A DNA stretch of 64,000 nucleotides from Xanthomonas hydrangeae (GTDB lineage Bacteria; Pseudomonadota; Gammaproteobacteria; Xanthomonadales; Xanthomonadaceae). The stretch spans positions 496,001 through 560,000 of the forward strand of contig LR990730.1 of NCBI GenBank assembly GCA_905142475.1, read 5' to 3'. Position 1 is the first letter of the stretch. Every line of letters begins with the position of its first letter. The notes under the pieces were generated by a model. That model saw only the letters and a program-made list of their open reading frames with translations. It had not been told where the DNA came from and made no database searches. This document shows, piece after piece, positions 1 to 9,647 of this stretch. Made by a program: the position numbers and the translations under genes.

Positions 1-1142
1 GCGTGCGTGCCGACGACCTGGGCGCGGTCCCGATCGCCGCATTGATGGCGCGCAATCCGCAACTGGAACCGGCGCTGATCGACGACGTGTATCTGGGCTG
101 CGCAAACCAGGCCGGCGAAGACAATCGCAATGTCGCGCGCATGAGTCTGTTGCTGGCGGGGTTGCCGTCTTCGGTGCCGGGCAGCACGCTCAATCGTCTG
201 TGCGGTTCCGGGCTGGATGCGATCGGCACGGTGGCGCGCGGCATTCGCGCCGACGAACTGGGTCTGGCGATTGCCGGCGGGGTCGAATCGATGTCACGCG
301 CGCCGTGGGTGATGGGCAAGGCCGAGAGCGCCTTCGCCCGGACCCAGCAACTGGAAGACACCACCATGGGCTGGCGCTTCGTCAATCCACGCCTGCAGGG
401 CGCCTATGGCGTGGAGCTGATGGGCGAAACCGCAGAGAACGTGGCGCAGCGCCATGCCATTGCGCGCCAAGACCAGGATGCCTTTGCATTGCGCAGTCAG
501 CAACGCGTTGCCGCTGCACAGGCGGCCGGGTTCTTCGATGGAGAAATCACGCCGGTGACCGTGGCCCCACGCAAAGGTGGCGAGGCAACCGCTGTCGATC
601 GCGACGAGTCCCCGCGCCCGAATACCACGGCCGAGATGCTGGCCAAGCTCAAGCCGGTCTTCCGCCAGCCCGGCACGGTGACTGCCGGCAATGCATCCGG
701 TCTCAACGACGGCGCTGCTGCCTTGTTGCTGGCCTCCGCGCAGGCGGTGCAGACGCATGGGCTGACCCCGCGCGCACGCGTGCTCGGCTTCGCCTCGGCG
801 GGTGTGGAGCCGGCCTTCATGGGGATCGGCCCAGTGCCGGCCACGCAGCGCTTGCTGGCGCGGTTGGGCCTGACCATCGAGCAGTTCGATGTGATCGAAC
901 TCAACGAAGCCTTCGCCGCGCAGGCACTGGCCTGCACGCGCGCGTTCGGGCTGGCCGACGATGCGCCGCACGTCAACGCCAACGGCGGCGCCATCGCACT
1001 CGGCCACCCATTGGGGATGAGCGGCGCGCGGCTGGCGTTGACCTTGCTGCGGCAACTGGAAGCCAGCAACGGACGGCTTGGCCTGGCCAGCATGTGTATC
1101 GGCGTGGGGCAGGGCGTGGCGCTGGCGATCGAGCGCGTGTGA
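1..1142 (+). CDS. pcaF: 3-oxoadipyl-CoA thiolase PcaF, 5' end cut by window edge
   Basis: Thiolase that cleaves 3-oxoadipyl-CoA to succinyl-CoA and acetyl-CoA, the last step of the beta-ketoadipate pathway. The visible part has the thiolase active-site signature with the acylated cysteine ([13 protein letters not shown]), the NEAFAAQ motif, the [16 protein letters not shown] histidine motif and the C-terminal cysteine in [14 protein letters not shown] at position 3 is in frame, but the protein enters the window already inside the first thiolase strand, so the real start lies upstream by roughly 20 residues. It is the first visible gene of a same-strand pca run, with pcaH starting 114 bp downstream. 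The specific pcaF name over other thiolases rests on this context. Confidence 0.93.
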   Translation, partial: VRADDLGAVPIAALMARNPQLEPALIDDVYLGCANQAGEDNRNVARMSLLLAGLPSSVPGSTLNRLCGSGLDAIGTVARGIRADELGLAIAGGVESMSRAPWVMGKAESAFARTQQLEDTTMGWRFVNPRLQGAYGVELMGETAENVAQRHAIARQDQDAFALRSQQRVAAAQAAGFFDGEITPVTVAPRKGGEATAVDRDESPRPNTTAEMLAKLKPVFRQPGTVTAGNASGLNDGAAALLLASAQAVQTHGLTPRARVLGFASAGVEPAFMGIGPVPATQRLLARLGLTIEQFDVIELNEAFAAQALACTRAFGLADDAPHVNANGGAIALGHPLGMSGARLALTLLRQLEASNGRLGLASMCIGVGQGVALAIERV

Positions 1143-1256
1143 TGCGCCCGTTGCAACCACCGCTGCCGTTACCGCACACCCATGGCGTTCTCGACGCTTG
1201 CAGCGTCGACGCTAGCATTCTCGACCGCGCCGCAGCCCAACCGATGGAGATCCCGC

Positions 1257-1985
1257 ATGCGCGACCCCAGCTCTGACACGCCAATCGATCCGCTGCTCGG
1301 CTATCGCCGCATCCGGATCGGCACGCAGCCGGCGTATCTGCATCTTCCCTATGCATCCACTGCCTTGCGCGGCCCCACGCGCGCGCCGATCGACATCCCG
1401 GTCACGCTGTCGGAAGTCACCGGGCCGCGACTGGATCGGCTGACCCTGGGCGAGCATGCCGCCGATCTCACTGCCGGCTTTGCCGGCGAGCCATTGGGCG
1501 AGCGCATCATCGTCTCCGGCCGCGTGCTCGACGAAAACGGCAAGCCGGTGCGCAACAGCGTGGTGGAAGTGTGGCAATGCAACGCGGCCGGCCGCTATCA
1601 ACATGCGGGCGATCGGCACGATGCGCCGCTGGATCCCAACTTTCGCGGTACCGGCCAGGTGCTCACCGACGGCCACGGCCGCTATGCGTTCAAGACCATC
1701 AAGCCTGGTGCGTATCCGTGGCGCAATCACTACAACGCCTGGCGGCCGGCGCATATCCATTTTTCGCTGCATGGCGATGGCATCGGACAGCGGCTGATCA
1801 CGCAGATGTACTTCCCCGGCGATCCGTTGCTGGCGTACGACCCGATCTACAACTGCGTGGACGATCCGCTGGCGCGCGAACGCATGGTGTCCAGTTTCGA
1901 CTGGGAAAACGCGGTGAGCGAATACGCGCTGGCCTACCGCTTCGACATCGTGTTGCGCGGTCGCAAGCAAACGGTCTGGGAGTGA
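1257..1985 (+). CDS. pcaH: protocatechuate 3,4-dioxygenase beta subunit
   Basis: Iron-binding beta subunit of the intradiol dioxygenase that opens protocatechuate to 3-carboxy-cis,cis-muconate. The expected non-heme Fe(III) ligands are visible: Tyr114 (GRYQH), Tyr153 (GAYPW), His166 and His168 (AHIHF). These match the Tyr-Tyr-His-His set of the family. The start at 1257 is preceded by GGAG at 1246-1249 and gives 242 residues, the usual size. A longer in-frame opening from 1182 has no such site and adds a low-complexity leader. The stop is followed 4 bp later by pcaG, so the two subunits are almost certainly co-translated. Confidence 0.95.
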   Translation: MRDPSSDTPIDPLLGYRRIRIGTQPAYLHLPYASTALRGPTRAPIDIPVTLSEVTGPRLDRLTLGEHAADLTAGFAGEPLGERIIVSGRVLDENGKPVRNSVVEVWQCNAAGRYQHAGDRHDAPLDPNFRGTGQVLTDGHGRYAFKTIKPGAYPWRNHYNAWRPAHIHFSLHGDGIGQRLITQMYFPGDPLLAYDPIYNCVDDPLARERMVSSFDWENAVSEYALAYRFDIVLRGRKQTVWE

Positions 1986-1989
1986 ATCG

Positions 1990-2553
1990 ATGAGCCTGCA
2001 CACCACCCCGTCGCAAACCGTTGGCCCGTATTACCGGCTCGGGCTGGAGCCGCTGTATCGCGACCAGCTCGCATCTGCGCAGGCCACAGGCACGCACGTG
2101 CAGATCAGCGGTTGTGTCTTCGATGGCGCCGGCACTCCGGTGGCCGACGCGGTGCTGGAACTGTGGCAAGCCGATGCGGCCGGCATCTACGCGCATGCCG
2201 CCGACACCCGCTTTGAAACGGATGACCACAGCTTCGATGGCTGGGGCCGCGTGCCGACCGACGCGCAGGGGCGATTTTCCTTCAGCACCATCAAGCCAGG
2301 CCAGGTCGCCGGGCCCGACGGCAAGCTGCAGGCCGCGCATCTGACCGTGCTGGTGTTCATGCGCGGGCTGCTGCGCGGGGTGTCGACACGGCTGTACTTC
2401 GCCGACGATCCGCAACTGCGCAGCGATCCGATTCTTGCCCTGGTGCCGGCCGAGCGTCGCGCCACGCTGCTGGCGCAATCGCGCGGTAGTGGCAACTACG
2501 TGTGGGACATCCACATGCAGGGCGATGCGGAAACGGTGTTCTTCCATTATTGA
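1990..2553 (+). CDS. pcaG: protocatechuate 3,4-dioxygenase alpha subunit
   Basis: Alpha subunit that pairs with PcaH to form the active site of protocatechuate 3,4-dioxygenase. It has the intradiol dioxygenase beta-sandwich, starting with the typical TPSQTVGPYY opening (residues 5-14) and containing VLELWQADAAG, but lacks the full Tyr/Tyr/His/His iron ligand set, as expected for the alpha chain. The length of 187 residues is slightly short of the roughly 200 in pseudomonads. It begins 4 bp after the pcaH stop. Confidence 0.94.
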   Translation: MSLHTTPSQTVGPYYRLGLEPLYRDQLASAQATGTHVQISGCVFDGAGTPVADAVLELWQADAAGIYAHAADTRFETDDHSFDGWGRVPTDAQGRFSFSTIKPGQVAGPDGKLQAAHLTVLVFMRGLLRGVSTRLYFADDPQLRSDPILALVPAERRATLLAQSRGSGNYVWDIHMQGDAETVFFHY

Positions 2554-2670
2554 TCGCAGCATCATTGCGCGTTTGCCCATGCTGCGATGCGCGCGCGTGC
2601 GCACCGCGCATGCCAGTTGGCACTCCTGCGCATCGGTGCCATGCTGCCCGCACGCCAAGAGAGGCCCTGC

Positions 2671-4023
2671 ATGACTGCGACGTCTTCCCTGTTGGGATCC
2701 TTGTTTGGCGAGCCTGCGTGCGACGCCTTGTTCGATGACGCGGCGCGTGTGCAGGCGATGCTTGAGTTCGAATCCGCGCTTGCCCGCGCGCAGGCGCAAT
2801 GCGGTGTGATCCCGGCCGAGGCCGCGCAGGCCATTGCCGTTGCCTGCGACGTGCAGCACTACGATCTGGCTGCGTTGGCGCAGGCCACCGCACTCGCCGG
2901 CAATCCCGCCATTCCATTGGTCAAGGCGCTGACTGCATGCGTGGCCGAACACGATGCGCAAGCCGCGCGCTGGGTGCACTGGGGTGCCACCAGTCAGGAC
3001 GTCATCGATACCGGCACGGTGCTGCAGCTGCGCGCTGCGCTCGACCTGCTGCTACCGCGTCTGCAACACCTGTGCGCCGACCTGGCCGCACTGGCCGAAC
3101 GCGAGCGCAACACCGGCCTGCCCGGTCGCACCTTGTTGCAGCAGGCGGTGCCGGTCACCTTCGGGCTCAAGGTCGCCGGCTGGCTGGATGCGCTGCAGCG
3201 CGCGCACCACCGCCTGCAGGGGTTGCAGCAAGATTCCCTGGTGCTGCAATTCGGTGGCGCCGCCGGCACGTTGGCGTCGCTGCAGGAGCGCGGCCTCGAG
3301 GTCGCCGAAGCGCTGGCAAAGACGCTGTTGCTGCCGTTGCCCGCCTTGCCGTGGCACACCGCGCGCGACCGCCTCGTCGAGGTCGGCTGCGCCTTCGGCC
3401 TGTTGGCCGGCACCTTGGGCAAGATCGGCGGCGATGTGGTGCTGCTGATGCAATCGGAGGTCGGCGAAGTGTTCGAGCCTGCCGCTGCCGGCAAGGGCGG
3501 CTCCTCGGCGATGCCGCACAAACGCAATCCGGTCTCCAGCGTCGCGGCGATTGCCGCCGCCACGCGTGTGCCCGGCCTGGTGGCGACCTTGTTCAGTGCG
3601 ATGGCGCAGCCGCATGAGCGCGCCGCCGGGCAATGGCACGCCGAATGGGAGACCTTGCCGCAGATCGTGTGCCTCACTGCCGGAAGTCTTGCGCAGATGC
3701 AGCTGTGCCTGGCCGATCTGGACCTGGACCGCGAGCGCATGCGCGCGCATCTGGATAGCCATGGCGGCGTGCTGTATGCCGAAGCGGCGGTGTTCGCGCT
3801 CGCAGCGCATCTTGGCAAGGCGCAGGCGCATACGGTGGTGGAGCAGGCAGTGGCACGCGCGCACGCGCAGCAACGGCATCTGCGCGAGGTCCTCGCCGAC
3901 GATGCACTGGTCAGTGCGGTGCTCACGCATGCGCAACTGCAGGCGCTGTTCGATGTGGACAGCTGGCGCGGCATGTCCTCGGTCTGGATCGACCGCGTGC
4001 TGGCCGCTTCTTCTTCTTGTTAG
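2671..4023 (+). CDS. pcaB: 3-carboxy-cis,cis-muconate cycloisomerase
   Basis: Class II fumarase/aspartase-superfamily enzyme that lactonises 3-carboxy-cis,cis-muconate to 4-carboxymuconolactone, the step after PcaGH. The superfamily signature GGSSAMPHKRNP lies at residues 277-288, and GATSQDVIDT at 105-114. The start at 2671 follows a purine-rich AGAGAGG-type site at about 2658; the longer in-frame opening from 2587 would add 28 unlike residues. The 450-residue length fits the family. It is followed 14 bp later by pcaD. Confidence 0.94.
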   Translation: MTATSSLLGSLFGEPACDALFDDAARVQAMLEFESALARAQAQCGVIPAEAAQAIAVACDVQHYDLAALAQATALAGNPAIPLVKALTACVAEHDAQAARWVHWGATSQDVIDTGTVLQLRAALDLLLPRLQHLCADLAALAERERNTGLPGRTLLQQAVPVTFGLKVAGWLDALQRAHHRLQGLQQDSLVLQFGGAAGTLASLQERGLEVAEALAKTLLLPLPALPWHTARDRLVEVGCAFGLLAGTLGKIGGDVVLLMQSEVGEVFEPAAAGKGGSSAMPHKRNPVSSVAAIAAATRVPGLVATLFSAMAQPHERAAGQWHAEWETLPQIVCLTAGSLAQMQLCLADLDLDRERMRAHLDSHGGVLYAEAAVFALAAHLGKAQAHTVVEQAVARAHAQQRHLREVLADDALVSAVLTHAQLQALFDVDSWRGMSSVWIDRVLAASSSC

Positions 4024-4037
4024 CTGACGGTACTTCG

Positions 4038-4820
4038 ATGACCCATCTGCAGTTGCCCACGCATCGCCTGCACTATCGGCTGGATGGCACCGAAGGCCGC
4101 CCCTGGCTGACCTTCTGCAACTCGCTGGGCACCGACCTGCAGATGTGGGACATGCAGATCGCGGCCTTTGCGCCGCACTACCGCATCCTGCGCTACGACC
4201 GCCGCGGCCATGGCGATTCGGACACGCCGCCCGGCCCCTACAGCGTCGCCGACCTGGGCCAGGACGTGCTGGCGCTGTGGGATGCGTTGCAGATCGATCA
4301 GAGCGACTTCTGCGGCGTGTCGATCGGCGGCCTCACCGGGCAGTGGCTGGGCCTGCACGCACCGCAACGGCTGCGGCGGCTGGTGGTCTGCGCCACGGCG
4401 CAAAAGATCGGCAGCAGCGAGAGCTGGAACGCGCGCATCGCACAGGTGCGCAGCGAAGGTCTGGCCGTGCTGGTCGATGCCACCTTGCAGCGCTGGTTCA
4501 CGCCGCCGTTTGCCATCAGCCATGCGCAACGGCTGGAGATGATCGTGGCCGCGTTCGTGGCGACCTCGCCGGACGGCTATATCGCCTGCTGCCAGGCCGT
4601 GGCAGATGCCGACTTTCGTGGCGCGCTCGACACGCTGGCGCCGCCATTGCTCGCAGTCGCTGGCGATGACGACCCGGTCTGCCCGCCCACCGATCTGCGC
4701 GAGATCGCCTCTGCCGCTCCGCACGGCCATTACGCGCAGGTGCCCGGCCGGCATATCTGCAATCTGGAATCGCCGGCCGCGTTCAATGACACCGTATTGC
4801 GCTTTCTCCAGGCCGACTAA
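4038..4820 (+). CDS. pcaD: 3-oxoadipate enol-lactonase
   Basis: Alpha/beta hydrolase converting 3-oxoadipate enol-lactone to 3-oxoadipate. The nucleophile elbow GVSIGG puts the catalytic serine at residue 95. The acid is in AGDDDPVCPP (about 209-218) and the histidine is in GRHICNLE (His239). Oxyanion-side residues sit in FCNSLGTD near the N-terminus, a typical PcaD signature. The ATG at 4038 was chosen over an upstream in-frame TTG that overlaps the pcaB stop. The product is 260 residues, normal for the monofunctional form; PcaD and PcaC are separate here, not fused as PcaL. Confidence 0.93.
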   Translation: MTHLQLPTHRLHYRLDGTEGRPWLTFCNSLGTDLQMWDMQIAAFAPHYRILRYDRRGHGDSDTPPGPYSVADLGQDVLALWDALQIDQSDFCGVSIGGLTGQWLGLHAPQRLRRLVVCATAQKIGSSESWNARIAQVRSEGLAVLVDATLQRWFTPPFAISHAQRLEMIVAAFVATSPDGYIACCQAVADADFRGALDTLAPPLLAVAGDDDPVCPPTDLREIASAAPHGHYAQVPGRHICNLESPAAFNDTVLRFLQAD

Positions 4821-4884
4821 AGCAGCTGCCAACACGCCTGCGCTGCACGGCCGCTCCAACCATTCCCTAAGCAAGAGAGATCCG

Positions 4885-5271
4885 ATGCACGAAGACGAGC
4901 GTTACCAGGCCGGCCTGCACGAGCGCCGGCGCGTTCTTGGCGATGCGCATGTCGACCGCTCGCTGGCCGCACGCACCGAGTTCACAGAAGAGTTTCAGGC
5001 ACTGATCACCCGCTACGCCTGGGGCAGCATCTGGACCCGCGACGGCCTGCCCGCGCATACCCGCTCGCTGCTGACGCTGGCGATGATGGTGGCGCTGGGC
5101 CACGACGAGGAATTCAAGCTGCACGTGCGCGCCGCGCGCAACAACGGCGTCACGCCCGATCAGATCAAGGAGGTGTTGTTGCAGGCGGCGGTCTATTGCG
5201 GCGTGCCGGCGGCCAATCACGCATTCGCGCTGGCCAAACCGATTCTCGAAGAACAGGCCGCCGAAGGCTGA
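4885..5271 (+). CDS. pcaC: 4-carboxymuconolactone decarboxylase
   Basis: Decarboxylates 4-carboxymuconolactone to 3-oxoadipate enol-lactone, feeding PcaD. The 128-residue protein is the all-helical AhpD/CMD fold. Recognisable stretches are YAWGSIWTRDGLP (about 46-58) and the C-terminal LLQAAVYCGVPAANHAF. The start at 4885 follows GCAAGAGAGA about 5-14 bp upstream. It is the last gene of the visible pca run and lies 64 bp after pcaD. Confidence 0.94.
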   Translation: MHEDERYQAGLHERRRVLGDAHVDRSLAARTEFTEEFQALITRYAWGSIWTRDGLPAHTRSLLTLAMMVALGHDEEFKLHVRAARNNGVTPDQIKEVLLQAAVYCGVPAANHAFALAKPILEEQAAEG

Positions 5272-5284
5272 GCCGCTAGCATCG

Positions 5285-5301
5285 CGTCAGATGCTCTGAC
5301 G
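5285..5301. terminator. small hairpin after pcaC
   Basis: A perfect 7-bp stem (CGTCAGA / TCTGACG) with a 3-nt loop lies 14 bp after the pcaC stop. There is no T-run, so a transcription-stop role is only a guess from position. The rest of 5272-5520 shows no gene. Confidence 0.3.
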
Positions 5302-5520
5302 AGCGACAAAGCGACCGAGTGAAGCCGAACCGGAAGACGCTGCGCATGCCGGCAGCGCAACCACCTGTGCCGTGCTCGAGGCGCGAGCAGCAAGAGCGGC
5401 CAAAAAACGATTACGCAGCCGCCATGCGGGCAGGGTCGGTGCCCGGAATCGGCATGTACTACTCGTACACCGCCAAGCAAGATGGCCGCTATCGGACATC
5501 ACGTCCCACGGAGATGACTC

Positions 5521-6447
5521 ATGACGTTGCGCTTCGTCTGCCTGCTGATGCTGCTGCTCGCCACCTGTGCGCTGCAGGCACAGCCGCATCCCGGACCGGG
5601 CACGCAGTTGTCGCAGGTTGGCGCCGACGATGGCCAGACGCTGGCGGTGTGGTCGCGCGTACCGGCACAGCCGCGTGGCACGATTCTGTTGGTGCATGGG
5701 CGTACCTGGAGTGCGCTGCCCAATTTCGACCTGCAGGTTCCCGGCGAAGCGCGCGATTCGCGCTCTGTGCTCGCGGCCTTGGCGCAGGCCGGGTATGCCG
5801 CCTACGCGGTGGACCTGCGCGGCTATGGCGGCAGTGCGCGCGATGGCAGTGGCTGGAACACGCCCACGCGCGCGGTGGCCGATGTCCGCGAGGTGCTGGC
5901 CTGGATCGCCCGCAAGCACGCGCACTTGCCGCCGCCGGCGCTGCTCGGTTATTCCAACGGCGCGCGGGTGGCGCTGCTGATCGGCCAGCAACACCCGCAG
6001 GCGCTGTCTGCGCTGGTGCTGTACGGTTTTCCGGACGATGTCGATGCGGCTCCCGATGCCACACCACCGTCCGCGCAGCCATTGCGCGCACGCACCACGG
6101 TCGAAGCAGCCGGCGAGGATTTCATCACCGCCAATGCCGCGCCCTCCGGCGTGCGTGCGGCCTACGCTGCGCAGGCGGTGTCGGCCGACCCGGTGCGCAC
6201 CGACTGGCGCGCGATGGAACAATTCGCCTTCCAGCCCGAGCAGGTGGCAACGCTGCCGGTGCTGCTGCTGCGGGGCGTCGACGATCCCATCGCGACCCAG
6301 CCGGACAACGCCCACCTGTACGCACGCCTGCGCAGCGAAGATCGCAGCTGGGTCACGCTGCCGCACGCCGACCATGTGGCGCATGTCGAAGACACGCATG
6401 CCGCCTGGGTGGATGCAGTGGTCGGCTTTCTGCGCCGGCCGCGTTGA
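5521..6447 (+). CDS. secreted alpha/beta hydrolase
   Basis: Predicted exported serine hydrolase of unknown substrate, 308 residues. An N-terminal signal peptide (hydrophobic FVCLLMLLLATCALQA) runs to about residue 21. The fold is supported by ILLVHGRTW, the nucleophile elbow GYSNGA (serine near residue 143), the acid in LLLRGVDDP, and the histidine in PHADHVAHVE near residue 285. It follows pcaC after 249 bp and ends 16 bp before the convergent IclR gene. Nothing in the sequence ties it to aromatic catabolism beyond its position. Confidence 0.85.
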   Translation: MTLRFVCLLMLLLATCALQAQPHPGPGTQLSQVGADDGQTLAVWSRVPAQPRGTILLVHGRTWSALPNFDLQVPGEARDSRSVLAALAQAGYAAYAVDLRGYGGSARDGSGWNTPTRAVADVREVLAWIARKHAHLPPPALLGYSNGARVALLIGQQHPQALSALVLYGFPDDVDAAPDATPPSAQPLRARTTVEAAGEDFITANAAPSGVRAAYAAQAVSADPVRTDWRAMEQFAFQPEQVATLPVLLLRGVDDPIATQPDNAHLYARLRSEDRSWVTLPHADHVAHVEDTHAAWVDAVVGFLRRPR

Positions 6448-6463
6448 GCGTGTTCGACAAGCC

Positions 6464-7324
6464 CTAACTCAACAACGCCCCCAACCGCTGCGCCGCCTGC
6501 TTCAGCGGTTCCAGCAGCTGCGTCTGCATCGTCTGCAGGCTCACGCGCCCGGCCTGGGCGCCGATGTTGAGCGCGGCGATCACCTCGCCACGCAGGTTAC
6601 GCACCGGTACCGCGATCGAGCGCAGGCCGATTTCCAGTTCCTGGTCGGTCAGGCACATGCCTTCGCGGCGCGTACGTGCCAGCAGCTCCAGCAGTGCAGA
6701 GGCCTGGGTCACGGTGCGGTCGGTGCGCGGGCGCAGCGTGGTGCGTTCCAGATACGCCTGCAAGGTGTCGCCGGGCAGTGCGGCCAGCAGCACCCGGCCC
6801 ATCGAGGTGCAGTAGGCCGGCAGACGCGTGCCCGGGCGCAGCCCGATCGACATGATGCGCACCGTCTCGGCGCGCGCCACGTACAGCAGGTCGTCGCCGT
6901 CCAGCACGCCCAGCGAGCAGGATTCGTGCAGCTGGTCACGCAAGCCATCCAGCACCGGCTGCGCTGCCGCGGTCATCGATGAAGAGGCCGCATACGCACC
7001 GCCAATCCCCAGCACGCGCGGCAGCAGCACATAGCCGCGGCCCTGCTCGCCGACATAGCCCAGCTTGGCCAGCGTATGCAGCACCCGCCGCACCGCTGCG
7101 CGCGAGATGCCGGTCTCCAGGCTGATCTGCGACATCGTCACCTCGCGCGCGTGCTGGGCGAACACGCTGAGTACCACCAGCCCGCGTCCCAGCGAGGTCA
7201 TGAAGTCCGGGTCGCCCTGGGCGGCGGCGATCTGCTGCATCAACTCGTGCGGCAGGCCGCGTTCGCTCCCGACTGCGGGCACGGCGGTGGGGCGTTTGCG
7301 TCGGCTGGCGGCGGGCTCGGGCAT
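6464..7324 (-). CDS. IclR-family regulator, PcaR/PcaU/PobR type
   Basis: Transcription factor with an N-terminal winged helix-turn-helix and a C-terminal IclR effector domain. The stretch DPDFMTSLGRGL followed by ISRAAVRRVLHTLAKLGYV (about 40-95) is characteristic of the PcaR/PcaU/PobR subfamily, which senses beta-ketoadipate, protocatechuate or 4-hydroxybenzoate. The C-terminal domain carries CSLGVLDGDDLLYVAR and LRGEVIAALNIG. I chose the ATG at 7324 (286 residues); an in-frame ATG at 7405 would add 27 residues. Lying close to the pca genes on the opposite strand, it is the natural candidate regulator of them. That link is inference. Confidence 0.85.
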   Translation of the reverse strand: MPEPAASRRKRPTAVPAVGSERGLPHELMQQIAAAQGDPDFMTSLGRGLVVLSVFAQHAREVTMSQISLETGISRAAVRRVLHTLAKLGYVGEQGRGYVLLPRVLGIGGAYAASSSMTAAAQPVLDGLRDQLHESCSLGVLDGDDLLYVARAETVRIMSIGLRPGTRLPAYCTSMGRVLLAALPGDTLQAYLERTTLRPRTDRTVTQASALLELLARTRREGMCLTDQELEIGLRSIAVPVRNLRGEVIAALNIGAQAGRVSLQTMQTQLLEPLKQAAQRLGALLS

Positions 7325-7471
7325 TGGGTCGCAGATTGGACAGGTTTGCGCATGGTAAGCGCTCACGCCGATGCATGCCCCCGGTCGCAGCTTGTGCCTG
7401 GACATGTAATCGCTTCACCCTGCTTGCCGCATAATCGCCGCTGGTTTGTTCCGGATCGGTCCTCTTAGTCC

Positions 7472-8332
7472 ATGAAAACCCCCAAGGGCCTGCAACCGCT
7501 GATCGACGACGGCATCATCGACGAAGTGTTGCGACCACTGAAGAGCGGCAAGGAAGCATCCGTCTATGTGGTCAGCACAGGCGCCGACATCCTGTGCGCG
7601 AAGGTCTACAAGGACATGGCGCAGCGCAGCTTCCAGGCGCGCGTGCAATACCAGGAAGGCCGCAAGGTGCGCGGCAGCCGCCAGGCGCGCGCGATGGGCA
7701 AGGCCACCAAGTTCGGCCGCCGCGAAGCCGAGACCGCGTGGAAGAACACCGAAGCCGAGGTGCTCTACCAGCTGATGGATGCCAGCGTGCATGTGCCCAA
7801 GCCGCGCGGCTATTTCCACGGCGTGCTGCTGATGGACCTGGTCACCGACGAGGCCGGCCACAGCGCACCGCGGCTGGGCGAAGTGGAGCTGGAACCGGAG
7901 CAGGCGCGCGTGTTCCACACCAGCCTGATCGGCGATGTGGTCAAGATGCTGTCGCTGGGCCTGGTGCACGGCGATCTGTCCGAATACAACGTGCTGGTCT
8001 CGCCCGAGGGCCCGGTGTTGATCGACTTCCCGCAGGTGGTCAGCGCCGCCGGCAACAATGCCGCGCGCGACATGCTGCTGCGCGACGTGCACAACCTGCG
8101 CGATTGCCTCGGCCGCTTCGCGCCGGAGTTGCTGGAAACCTACTACGGCGAAGAGATGTGGGCGCTGTTCGAAAAGGGCGAGCTGCGCCCGGACAGCGTG
8201 CTGACCGGACGCTTCAAGTTCGACACCCACCGCGCCGACGTACGCGCCATCCGTGCCTCGATCGAAGACGCACGCCAGGAAAATCTCATTCGTCAGCAAG
8301 GCCGCGAGGCAGCTGCGGAAGACGAAGATTAG
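7472..8332 (+). CDS. RIO1-type serine protein kinase
   Basis: Atypical protein kinase of the RIO1 family, 286 residues. Seen in order are SGKEASVYVV with the ATP-binding loop (about 26-35), the lysine in LCAKVYKD (about 44-51), the catalytic loop HGDLSEYNVLV (about 167-177) and the metal-binding IDFPQ (about 184-188). RIO proteins are known from archaeal and eukaryotic ribosome biogenesis; bacterial members such as this are common in proteobacteria, but their substrates are not settled. It is divergent from the IclR gene, with 147 bp between the starts. It appears monocistronic. Confidence 0.9.
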   Translation: MKTPKGLQPLIDDGIIDEVLRPLKSGKEASVYVVSTGADILCAKVYKDMAQRSFQARVQYQEGRKVRGSRQARAMGKATKFGRREAETAWKNTEAEVLYQLMDASVHVPKPRGYFHGVLLMDLVTDEAGHSAPRLGEVELEPEQARVFHTSLIGDVVKMLSLGLVHGDLSEYNVLVSPEGPVLIDFPQVVSAAGNNAARDMLLRDVHNLRDCLGRFAPELLETYYGEEMWALFEKGELRPDSVLTGRFKFDTHRADVRAIRASIEDARQENLIRQQGREAAAEDED

Positions 8333-8675
8333 CCAGCGGCTGTCGCGCCCTACGCGGCGCGACACTGGCAACGGCGCACATGGCGCGCTGCCAGCGTGCA
8401 CTGTTCATGGGCAACGTATCGGTGCGCGCTGAGCGCATCGATGCCAGCGCGTGCAGACGCGATGCGGCGCAGCAAAAAAACCAACTGACGCTGACTGCGT
8501 AACTGTTGCACAAGCCCGCCGGGTACCGCCCCTGCCGCCACATGCAAGGCCAGCCAAGGGTTTTGCAGCGCTGCGGCGTGCATCAGGCAATGCCATTGAA
8601 ATTATTTATGCAATTTAATGGTGATTGATCATAAGTATCTGGCAGGCTCGCTCCTCGTCTCCTGGAGGGTCTGTC
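8333..8675. other. intergenic stretch, no gene seen
   Basis: There is no supported gene. The last 80 bp (about 8588-8640) are locally AT-rich compared with the surroundings and probably hold the promoter of the next gene. A GGAGG site at about 8664-8669 serves the start at 8676. Confidence 0.5.
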
Positions 8676-9647
8676 ATGTCGTTTGATCCTGATGTCGTGC
8701 GCCTGTTTGCCCAGCTTCAACAATCCGGTCAACCGGCCATGGACACCCTGCCGATCGAAGGTGCGCGCGCGATGATGCGTGCACTCGGCGCGCAGCTCGG
8801 CTTCCCGCGCGTGGAGATGGCGCAGGTGCGCGATCTGCGTGCCGACACCGCTGCCGGCCCGGTGCCGTTGCGGGTGTATCGCCCATCCGATCTTGCCCCA
8901 GGCCCCGCCCCGACCTGCCTGTTCGTGCACGGCGGCGGCGGTGTGGTGGGCGATCTGGACTCCCATGACGACGTCTGCCGGCAACTGGCCGCGCGTGCCG
9001 GCTGTCAGCTGCTGGCGGTCGACTATCGTCTGGCGCCGGAACACCCCGCACCGGCCGGCGTGGAAGACGTGATTGCCACCCTGCAGTGGCTGGTGGCCCA
9101 GCCCGATGCGGTTGGTGCCGATGTGCAGCGCCTGGCCATAGCCGGCGACAGCATCGGCGGCGCCATGGCCGCAGTTGCAGCGCTGGCCGCGCGCGACACC
9201 GGGATCGCGCTGCGCTGCCAGGTGTTGGTGTATCCGCTCACCGATGCACGCGAGGACACGGGCGTGTACCCGTCGCGATCGCACAATGCCAGCCTGCCGC
9301 CGCTCACCGCAGATGCGGTGCGCTTTTTCAATCGACATCTGTTGCCCGACCCTGCCATTGCACAGGACTGGCGCGTCTCGCCGATGCTGGTGCCGGATGT
9401 GGCCGGCGTTGCGCCCGCACTGATCGTGGTGGGCGATCGCGACATGCTTTGCGACGAAGGACGCGCCTATGCCGAGCGTCTGCGTGGCGCCGGGGTGGAA
9501 GTCACCTTGCACAGCTTTCCCGGCATGATCCACGGTTTCATCAACATGGGCGGCGTACTGCGCGCCGCCGATGAGACGTTGGCGCTGGCGGCACTGGTGC
9601 TGCGCCAGCGTTTGCTGCCCGCCATCGGGCGGTGGGCGAGCGACTAG
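8676..9647 (+). CDS. alpha/beta hydrolase of the hormone-sensitive lipase family
   Basis: Esterase/lipase of family IV. The HGGGG oxyanion motif is at about 85-89, the nucleophile elbow GDSIGG (Ser159) follows, the acid is in VVGDRDMLCDEG near residue 260 and the histidine in PGMIHGFINMGG near 288. The length of 323 residues is usual. The start is set by a GGAGG site just upstream of ATG 8676. Its stop shares the four bases CTAG with the stop of the convergent DUF2490 gene. The substrate is unknown. Confidence 0.9.
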   Translation: MSFDPDVVRLFAQLQQSGQPAMDTLPIEGARAMMRALGAQLGFPRVEMAQVRDLRADTAAGPVPLRVYRPSDLAPGPAPTCLFVHGGGGVVGDLDSHDDVCRQLAARAGCQLLAVDYRLAPEHPAPAGVEDVIATLQWLVAQPDAVGADVQRLAIAGDSIGGAMAAVAALAARDTGIALRCQVLVYPLTDAREDTGVYPSRSHNASLPPLTADAVRFFNRHLLPDPAIAQDWRVSPMLVPDVAGVAPALIVVGDRDMLCDEGRAYAERLRGAGVEVTLHSFPGMIHGFINMGGVLRAADETLALAALVLRQRLLPAIGRWASD